DNA of 64,000 nucleotides from Christensenella sp. UBA7703 (GTDB lineage Bacteria; Bacillota; Clostridia; Christensenellales; CAG-138). A model generated the notes under the pieces. The model did no database searches and was not told the DNA's origin. It saw only the letters and a program-made list of their open reading frames with translations. The stretch's first letter is position 1. Every line of letters starts with the position of its first letter. The stretch is taken from positions 62,001 through 126,000 of the forward strand of contig DLGD01000037.1 of assembly GCA_002482505.1 (NCBI GenBank), given 5' to 3'. Shown here in pieces: positions 58,816 through 64,000 of this stretch. Both the position numbers and the translations under genes were made by a program.

Positions 58816-59683
58816 AAATCTATTTTTCCCGAAACCTCCGCTGGAAGACCTGCCGCCGCAGGAGCGCCCGAAGACCAGACGCGAGCTGTTTCGTCAGGCG
58901 TTCTCCAATTATTGGAGCTGGTTTTTTGCGATCAATCTGGTGTGCTATGTGTTCTATCTGCCGATGAGCATCTGGACGGAGCTTTCGCTGGAGTCGCTGC
59001 TTGCGCAAGAGACAGCGGCGTTTCAAACCGCGCCGTTCATGGGCGCTTACCTAACGGGGCTTGCCGTCTGCCTCTTTTTCACGGGGCCGATGCTGGCGGG
59101 GCTGTCGCTTTTAATGCGAAACTGGTCACGCGGGGAACCCTGTATGCGCTGGCAGACGCTCTTTGGCGGAATGCGTAGAAACTTCTGGCAGGCGATCGGG
59201 TTTTCGCTCATTGAATCGCTCATGCCGCTTGCCGCCTATAGCGCCCTGCGGTATTACGGCAGCCTTGGCGAGAGCGCGGGGATCGGATATTATCTGCTCT
59301 TTGGCTTTATCGCGCTGGTTGTGATCTTTGCACTGCTGATGCGGCAGCTGGTGTATACCCTGCTCGTGACCTATCGGCTTTCGTTTGGGCAGATCATCAA
59401 AAACGCGTTTCTGGTGACGTTTCTGGAACTGCCGCGAAGTCTTCTTACTTTGCTGATCAATCTGCTGCCGGTCGCGGTGATTGCGCTGCTGCTGTGGCTG
59501 CTGCCCGCGTATTCGGGGTTGCTCGTTGTGCTTGCGCTGGCGTTCTATGCGCTCTTTGGTATTGCGTTGGAGCGGTTCATCTCCGCCACGTTTGCCAACC
59601 GCGCGCTGGAAAAACACCTCAACGCGAAGATGCCCGGCGCAAGGGTGGACATCGGCATGGCAAGCGAACGGGTGGTCGAATAA
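58808..59683 (+). CDS. DUF624 (YesL-like) membrane protein
   Basis: 291 residues with five to six membrane helices (about 35-60, 75-105, 130-160, 165-190, 205-250). The N-terminal RELFRQAFSNYWSWFFAINLVCYVFYLP and the internal GMRRNFWQAIGFSLIE region match the YesL/DUF624 pattern. Such genes accompany LplABC-type oligosaccharide importers and YesMN or LacI regulators in Firmicutes, but their biochemical role is not established. It overlaps the LacI gene by 8 bases, so the two are translationally coupled. A hairpin terminator follows. Confidence 0.75.
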   Translation: MFKNLFFPKPPLEDLPPQERPKTRRELFRQAFSNYWSWFFAINLVCYVFYLPMSIWTELSLESLLAQETAAFQTAPFMGAYLTGLAVCLFFTGPMLAGLSLLMRNWSRGEPCMRWQTLFGGMRRNFWQAIGFSLIESLMPLAAYSALRYYGSLGESAGIGYYLLFGFIALVVIFALLMRQLVYTLLVTYRLSFGQIIKNAFLVTFLELPRSLLTLLINLLPVAVIALLLWLLPAYSGLLVVLALAFYALFGIALERFISATFANRALEKHLNAKMPGARVDIGMASERVVE

Positions 59684-59705
59684 CGCATAGAAACATCAAT
59701 GCAAC

Positions 59706-59737
59706 AAAGGAGCTGCCAACGTTCGACAGCTCCTTTT
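59706..59737. terminator. Hairpin terminator, near-copy of the one at 27537
   Basis: AAAGGAGCTG (59706-59715) pairs with CAGCTCCTTT (59727-59736), followed by T. It lies between the converging DUF624 and AraC genes. Confidence 0.75.
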
Positions 59738-59747
59738 GCATGAAAGC

Positions 59748-59770
59748 GCGGGCGGATGCTATCCGCCCGC
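59748..59770. repeat. REP-like palindrome, copy 3
   Basis: GCGGGCGGAT, GCT, ATCCGCCCGC: a perfect 10-base stem sharing GGGCGGAT/ATCCGCCC with the pair at 27583 and 27696. As at 27.5 kb, it sits directly after an AAAGGAGCT hairpin. Confidence 0.55.
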
Positions 59771-59788
59771 AGAACCCAGCTTTCTCCT

Positions 59789-60718
59789 TTACACCGGCTC
59801 CGGCGGGGCGGTACGCTCCCGCTGGCGGTATTGCGTCGGAGAAAGCCCCGCGTGCTGCTTGAAAAAGAGCGAGAGCTTGTTGTCCTCCAGAAACCCTGTC
59901 TTTTCTGCAACGGCGCGAATCGGCAGATCGGTATACTTCAGATAATATTTGATGTATGCAACCCGCGCTTCGATCAATTTTTGCTTGAACGAGGTGCCGT
60001 AGAGCTCCCGGATTACGCGGTTGAGGCTGCTCGGGCTGATGTGCACCTGCTCACAGAGGTCCTCAATCCGCGCGGAACCATCCAACGCCTGACCAAAGAA
60101 GCTGTCGATGATGAGCCTGCGCGCGGAGTCGCTCTCGGCGCGGAGGCGCGGGACGGCGCCCTCCTTGGCGCCGCCATAGAGGCGCACAAGCTCTGCAAAC
60201 ACACTCGAGAACAGCGCGGAGAGCAGGCCGCCAAGTACGAGCAGCGCGGAGGATTCGGCGGAGCAAACCGCCTCTGCCAGCATGTCTGCCAGAAGGACGA
60301 CCTGCTTGCCCGCAGAAAACTGCGCGTATTGCTCCTTTCTCAGGCGTTCCAGCGCGACGGCAAGCGCGGGTTCGCTGCGCCCGGAGAACGCGGCGGCTTC
60401 CGGCAAAATAAAGCGAATCGAGCATCGCACCTCGGCCGAGTCGGGGTTGCCGATATGCGCATGTGTGACAAACGGTGCAAGCAAAAAGACGGATTCATCG
60501 GAGTAAGCATGCGCAACGCCTTCGATAAACTGATACCCGCTGCCTTTGCGGCAGAGCAGCAGCTCAAAGCTCGCGTGTATGTGGTCTTCGGAAAACGCGG
60601 GGCGCACTGGGCTGTGATCCTCTAAAAATCCGCGCGCAGAAAGAAAGCACTCTACGGGCAGATCGCCCGCAAACGCGCGCACGGTAAACACCTGTTCCTT
60701 GCTGATTGCGTGCTCCAT
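59789..60718 (-). CDS. AraC-family transcriptional regulator
   Basis: 309 residues. An N-terminal cupin-type sensing domain (about 40-120: HIHASFELLLCRKGSG, VFLLAPFVTHAHIG) and a C-terminal double helix-turn-helix (IEDLCEQVHISPSSLNRVI and IRAVAEKTGFLEDNKLSLFFKQ) ending QYRQRE, as in AraC-type sugar regulators. AAAGGGAA precedes the ATG. It is divergent from the DegT-lyase-AKR operon across a 207-base gap with palindromes, so it likely regulates that operon. Confidence 0.9.
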   Translation of the reverse strand: MEHAISKEQVFTVRAFAGDLPVECFLSARGFLEDHSPVRPAFSEDHIHASFELLLCRKGSGYQFIEGVAHAYSDESVFLLAPFVTHAHIGNPDSAEVRCSIRFILPEAAAFSGRSEPALAVALERLRKEQYAQFSAGKQVVLLADMLAEAVCSAESSALLVLGGLLSALFSSVFAELVRLYGGAKEGAVPRLRAESDSARRLIIDSFFGQALDGSARIEDLCEQVHISPSSLNRVIRELYGTSFKQKLIEARVAYIKYYLKYTDLPIRAVAEKTGFLEDNKLSLFFKQHAGLSPTQYRQRERTAPPEPV

Positions 60719-60788
60719 CTGCTTTGTTCCCTTTCGCCTCCATTATAGCGCGCGGTGGGCGGGGAGCGTCAAGCCATACGGGGTATGA

Positions 60789-60822
60789 AAACCGCGCGAA
60801 GTCAAACGAACACGCGCGGTTT
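60789..60822. repeat. Inverted repeat in the AraC/DegT divergent region
   Basis: AAACCGCGCG (60789-60798) and CGCGCGGTTT (60813-60822), a perfect 10-base inverted repeat with a 14-base spacer. It could be a hairpin in RNA or a pair of protein-binding half-sites; a terminator role is odd between divergent genes. Confidence 0.45.
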
Positions 60823-60868
60823 CGGCATGGAAGCGCGGATGCCGACTGGATATGATAATGGTACACCA

Positions 60869-60884
60869 TGCGGAATATTCCGCA
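60869..60884. promoter_or_regulatory. 16-base palindromic candidate operator before the DegT gene
   Basis: TGCGGAATATTCCGCA, a perfect palindrome 41 bases before the DegT start and just downstream of a TATGATAAT stretch (60851-60859) that may be the -10 region. Confidence 0.5.
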
Positions 60885-60925
60885 GGCATGCATGCAGTTG
60901 ATTATGAATTTGGAGGAATACAACC

Positions 60926-62164
60926 ATGTCCAGCAAAGCTATTTCGGGTGATGCTTCCGGCCGCGGTGCGGTCGCGGGCTATCGTGTTTCCATTCCCGCG
61001 CGTCAGCGCCCCTACACCGAGGAAGAGATTGCCGAAGTCGTCCGCGTGATGCGGGATGTCCCGGGGCAAACACAGGGCGCGATGCAGGAGCAGTTTCAGG
61101 CGGATTTCAAGGCCTTCACCGGCGCGAACCACGCCTTTGCCGTCGGCAACGCGACACACGCGCTGAGCCTTGCCGCGACGCTTTGCCGCATCAAACCCGG
61201 CGATGAAGTCATCGTTCCCGCGTATACCTTCTGTGCCTCCGCAATTCCGTTTGGCAAAGAGGGCGCGAAGATCATCTGGTCGGATATCGACCCCGACACC
61301 TGGGTGGTCAGCGTCAAGGATATCGAGCGCAAGATCACGAAGAAGACGAAAGCCATCGTTTGCGTCCATCTGCTGGGGATGCCCTGCGATATGCCCGCCA
61401 TCATGGCGCTTGCGAAAAAACACAACCTCAAGGTCGTGGAAGACTGCGCACAGGCGCTGGATTCCCGCATCAACGGCCAGCACGTCGGTACCTTTGGCGA
61501 CTTTGGGTGCTTTAGCTTCCACGGCGCAAAGACCATGACCACGCTGGGCGAAGGCGGCATGCTGACCGTCAAGAGCGACGAGGACGCAAAGCTCGTCCCC
61601 GGCATCCGCCACAACGGCGTCTGCGGCTTCACCTATGCGCGTGAGCGTTACTGGGTGCCCGCGATGAGCAACGTGGATATGGATATCGAAGGCTTCTGGC
61701 CGAACAACTTCTGCATCGGCGAGGCGCAGTGCGCCCTCGGCAGCATGGAGCTCAAGAACCTCACGAAGTTCACGAATCTCATCATTGCGCAGAACGACAA
61801 ACTCCGCGCACTGCTCAAGGATGTGCCGGAGATCAGCTTCAACAAGATTCCGGAAGGCTATCGCCATGTCCGCCACCAGTACATTCAGCACTTTGACGGC
61901 AGCGCGTTTGGCAAGGACCGCAACGATTTGCTCGACCTGCTGACCACGAAGTACGGCATCCGCAGCATCGTGCAGTATTATCCGCTCTATCGTTACCCGC
62001 TCTTCCAGAAACTCGGTCAGGGCGATCATGACTGCCCGGTGCTTGAAAAATTCTGGGACAACAGCTTCTCCGTTCCGATGTGGTGCGGCATGGAAGACGA
62101 CGTGATTGAAACCATCGCGGATTCGATCAAGAGCGCCATTGCCGACCTCAAGGCGATGAAGTAA
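60926..62164 (+). CDS. DegT/DnrJ/EryC1/StrS-family sugar aminotransferase
   Basis: 412 residues of the PLP fold-type I DegT family. The cofactor Lys is Lys202 in FSFHGAKTMTTLGEGGM, and PLP contacts include GNATHALSLAA and VEDCAQALDS. GGAGGA precedes the ATG. Family members transaminate nucleotide-linked keto sugars, or keto-inositols, with glutamate or glutamine; some act as dehydratases. Here the gene leads an operon with a DHDPS/NAL-type lyase and an aldo/keto reductase and shows no nucleotide-sugar partner. A catabolic or amino-cyclitol role is therefore as likely as surface sugar synthesis. Confidence 0.9.
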   Translation: MSSKAISGDASGRGAVAGYRVSIPARQRPYTEEEIAEVVRVMRDVPGQTQGAMQEQFQADFKAFTGANHAFAVGNATHALSLAATLCRIKPGDEVIVPAYTFCASAIPFGKEGAKIIWSDIDPDTWVVSVKDIERKITKKTKAIVCVHLLGMPCDMPAIMALAKKHNLKVVEDCAQALDSRINGQHVGTFGDFGCFSFHGAKTMTTLGEGGMLTVKSDEDAKLVPGIRHNGVCGFTYARERYWVPAMSNVDMDIEGFWPNNFCIGEAQCALGSMELKNLTKFTNLIIAQNDKLRALLKDVPEISFNKIPEGYRHVRHQYIQHFDGSAFGKDRNDLLDLLTTKYGIRSIVQYYPLYRYPLFQKLGQGDHDCPVLEKFWDNSFSVPMWCGMEDDVIETIADSIKSAIADLKAMK

Positions 62165-62191
62165 GAATAGCGGAGAAGGAGAACAAGACGT

Positions 62192-63094
62192 ATGGCTCTC
62201 AAGCCGGTGACAGGCGGCGTGCTCGTACCCGCCTGCTCCCCCTGCGACGCGCAGGATCGCTTTCTGGAAACGGCCTTTGCCGACATGCTGGAACAAGGGA
62301 TGAACGAGCCGCTGGACGGCGCGTATCTCTGCGGCGGGACGGGGGATGGCATGAAGATGCGTCTATCCGAGCGCAAAACGGCAGCCGAGATCGGCATTGA
62401 AATCTGCCATAAGCACGGAAAATCCGCGCTGGTGCAGGTGGGTGCCTTCACGATGCGCGATGCGCTGGAACTGGCTGAACACGCGGCAATGAGCGGGGCG
62501 GACGGGGTTTCCTCCGTCCCCCTGCCCGGAGCAAGCCATCCACAGCAGATGCAGTATTACCGCGCGCTGAGTGAAAGCGCGAAGATTCCCGTGATTCTCT
62601 ACTACATGCCGCAGCCGGGCGTGAGCTTTACTCTGGAAAACGTGTTGGAGACGCTCACGGTGCCGGGGGTTACGGGTATCAAATCCTCCACCAACGATTT
62701 TTTCTTTACCCAGCAGCTGATGACGGAAAAACCCGATGGATGCGCGGTGTTTAACGGCAAGGACGAATACCTTGCCCCCGCAGTGATCCACGGCGCGGAC
62801 GGCGGAATCGGCATGTGGGCAACGGTGTTCCCCAGGGCGTATGCGGGCATCTACCGCACGGCAAAAACGGGGGATTACAAACGGGCATTCGCGCTGCAAA
62901 GCGACCTCAACGCACTGTGCGCGGTGGTCATGCGGCGGGGATTGCTGCAGAGCTTTGCGTGCATTTTGCACGAACTGGGGCTGCATGATCGGGTCTTTCG
63001 CGCGCCCGCGCCGCAGTTTGACGCGGCGTTTTCGAGAACGTTTATGGCAGAGGCAGGTGCGCTCGTTGAACGGCTCCGCGCAGTAGAGTTTTAA
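62192..63094 (+). CDS. DHDPS/N-acetylneuraminate lyase-family protein
   Basis: 300 residues, a class I aldolase barrel (PF00701). Schiff-base Lys164 in VTGIKSSTNDFF, the tyrosine Tyr137 of the Y-x-x-P motif (LYYMP), and a GGTGD loop in place of the usual GGSTGE, which contacts the substrate carboxylate. It cleaves or forms 2-keto-3-deoxy-type acids with pyruvate. The loop variation and the neighbours argue against lysine biosynthesis (dapA). It lies 27 bases after the DegT gene. Immediately after its stop lies the 3' tail of a diverged second copy. Confidence 0.88.
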   Translation: MALKPVTGGVLVPACSPCDAQDRFLETAFADMLEQGMNEPLDGAYLCGGTGDGMKMRLSERKTAAEIGIEICHKHGKSALVQVGAFTMRDALELAEHAAMSGADGVSSVPLPGASHPQQMQYYRALSESAKIPVILYYMPQPGVSFTLENVLETLTVPGVTGIKSSTNDFFFTQQLMTEKPDGCAVFNGKDEYLAPAVIHGADGGIGMWATVFPRAYAGIYRTAKTGDYKRAFALQSDLNALCAVVMRRGLLQSFACILHELGLHDRVFRAPAPQFDAAFSRTFMAEAGALVERLRAVEF

Positions 63095-63095
63095 G

Positions 63096-63152
63096 AAAGG
63101 CGTTTTCGCGGAGGCAAGGCCGCTGGTCGAGCGCCTGCGCGCGGTTGAATAA
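63096..63152 (+). pseudogene. 3' remnant of a diverged lyase paralogue
   Basis: Just after the lyase stop, an open stretch ending in TAA (63150-63152) encodes FAEARPLVERLRAVE, matching the C-terminus of the intact lyase (FMAEAGALVERLRAVEF). Most third codon positions differ while the amino acids are kept, so it is not a recent duplication but the tail of an older paralogue whose body has been lost or replaced. It has no start codon or ribosome site. Confidence 0.65.
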
Positions 63153-63173
63153 GACATAGAAGGGAAACAGACC

Positions 63174-64000
63174 ATGAACCGAATTCCGAAAACCGAAATT
63201 TCCGTGTCTCCGGTGACGCTGGGCACGATGACGTTTGGCTCGCCCGTCGCGTTTGACGACGCGGTGAAGCTCACGCAGTACGCGCTTTCGCGCGGGATCA
63301 ATCACATCGACACCGCAAACATGTATGAAGGTTACAACCGTGTTGCGGGCAGCGCGGGCGGCGTTGCCGAAGAGATTGTAGGCGCTGCCATCCGCGGTGT
63401 GTCTCGCGGCAAAGTGATCGTCTCCACTAAGGTCGGCATGAAGGTCGGCACCGAGCCGGAGGACGAGGGCACGAGCGCAAAGGCGATTGCAAAGCAGCTC
63501 GACGCGAGCCTCAAACGCCTGAACACGGACTATATCGATCTGTATTATCTGCACCGTTTCGATGGCAATGTGTCGGTGGAGGAAATCCTCCGCGCGATGC
63601 AAAGCGCCGTGTTTGCGGGCAAGATTCGTTACTATGGTGTAAGCAACTATTCGGCAGAACAGCTCCGCGCGCTGCTTGCGGCGGCGGATGAGATGCATCT
63701 GCCGCGCCCCGTGGTCTGCCAGCCGCCGCTGAGCATGCTCAAGCAGGACGCGCTGAGCGAGCTGATTCCCCTCTGCGCAGCCGAAGACATCGCCGTGATT
63801 CCGTATCAGATCTATCAAGGCGGGTTGCTCACGGGTAAATATCAGCGCGGCATGGAGCCCCCGAAGGGTTCCCGTGCGGAAGAAAAACCCGCCTGGCTTG
63901 CCTCGCCGGATGAAGCGCTCTATGATAAACTGGAAGCGATTGAAGCTGGGGCAAAGTTGCGCGGGATCTCGATGAGCGCGTATGCGCTGCGCTGGACGCT
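63174..64000 (+). CDS. Aldo/keto reductase (truncated by the window end)
   Basis: At least 275 residues; the frame is open at the right edge. AAGGGA precedes the ATG at 63174. The TIM-barrel AKR signature is clear: catalytic Asp46 and Tyr51 in HIDTANMYEGYN, Lys in VIVSTKVGMK and His in LYYLHRFDG, followed by GKIRYYGVSNYSAEQL. It should reduce or oxidise a sugar-type carbonyl with NADPH. It is the third gene of the DegT-lyase operon and could handle the aldehyde made by the lyase. Confidence 0.9.
   Translation, partial: MNRIPKTEISVSPVTLGTMTFGSPVAFDDAVKLTQYALSRGINHIDTANMYEGYNRVAGSAGGVAEEIVGAAIRGVSRGKVIVSTKVGMKVGTEPEDEGTSAKAIAKQLDASLKRLNTDYIDLYYLHRFDGNVSVEEILRAMQSAVFAGKIRYYGVSNYSAEQLRALLAAADEMHLPRPVVCQPPLSMLKQDALSELIPLCAAEDIAVIPYQIYQGGLLTGKYQRGMEPPKGSRAEEKPAWLASPDEALYDKLEAIEAGAKLRGISMSAYALRWT

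Noticed and set aside
37777..63094. Calling the locus a standard sialic acid (nan) catabolic cluster
   Set aside because: Although sialidase-like, O-acetylesterase-like, NanQ-like and NAL-family genes are present, no nanE, nagA or nagB is seen, and isomerase, FGGY kinase, aminotransferase and HpaI-type aldolase do not belong to that pathway.
1..64000. tRNA, rRNA, CRISPR, prophage or insertion sequence
   Set aside because: None of the diagnostic sequences (tRNA T-loop patterns, 16S/23S conserved blocks, regularly spaced repeats, transposase or integrase domains) was found on reading both strands.

Overview
The window looks like chromosomal DNA of a member of the Bacillota, most likely class Clostridia. 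The reasons are vegetative sigma-A promoters, GGAGG-type ribosome binding sites, YesM/YesN two-component genes, LplA/LplB/LplC-type sugar ABC systems, a MarR-controlled heterodimeric exporter and an AraR-type arabinose regulator. Coding DNA is GC-rich while intergenic regions are AT-rich. The order or genus cannot be fixed from the sequence. No rRNA, tRNA, CRISPR array, phage, transposase or replication origin was seen. A diaminopimelate epimerase domain suggests DAP-type peptidoglycan or lysine synthesis.

Layout. (1) 0-7 kb: end of a glutamine-rich protein, a GtrA membrane protein with an FAD oxidoreductase, a large GT-C-like membrane protein, a TadG-like secreted/pilus-type protein behind a strong promoter and a structured leader, and a DUF362/ferredoxin protein. 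(2) 7-22 kb: an L-arabinose unit. araR, an FGGY sugar kinase and araD run leftward and araA runs rightward, with shared TACAAAT boxes in the divergent promoter region. A response regulator, a sensor kinase and a sugar-binding lipoprotein (an AraPST-like three-component sensor) follow, and then a four-gene sugar ABC importer. (3) 22-27.5 kb: carA and a 1348-residue gene that fuses CarB to DapF in one frame. (4) 27.5-32 kb: REP-like palindromes, a two-gene heterodimeric ABC exporter and its MarR regulator. (5) 32-37.7 kb: an XRE-type regulator with a transmembrane Ser/Thr kinase carrying extracellular leucine-rich repeats, then a hexosamine-kinase-like phosphotransferase, an AraC regulator and a YhcH/NanQ-like protein. 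(6) 37.8-59.7 kb: a large carbohydrate locus. Leftward are two permeases, a binding lipoprotein, a sialate O-acetylesterase-like enzyme, an unrecognised 681-residue protein and a sialidase-like protein. Rightward are an oxidoreductase, an FGGY kinase, a sugar isomerase-like protein, a class III aminotransferase-like enzyme, a second oxidoreductase and a second sialidase-fold protein. A HpaI-type aldolase, a PfkB kinase, a LacI regulator and a DUF624 protein follow. (7) 59.8-64 kb: an AraC regulator, a DegT-type aminotransferase, a DHDPS/NAL-type lyase followed by the 3' tail of a lost paralogue, and a truncated aldo/keto reductase.

How it fits together. The arabinose block has everything from sensing and uptake to xylulose 5-phosphate. 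The 38-59 kb locus is the best candidate for an undescribed system. A TATTAGTTA-type motif lies 9-12 bp downstream of the -10 box of three promoters (the 46.8 kb operon, the PfkB/aldolase operon and the lacI gene itself) and also occurs in the leader of the transporter operon. This predicts one LacI-controlled regulon for uptake, deacetylation, hydrolysis and intracellular breakdown of an unusual, possibly amino or acidic, sugar. It is not a standard sialic acid pathway, because no nanE, nagA or nagB is present in the window.
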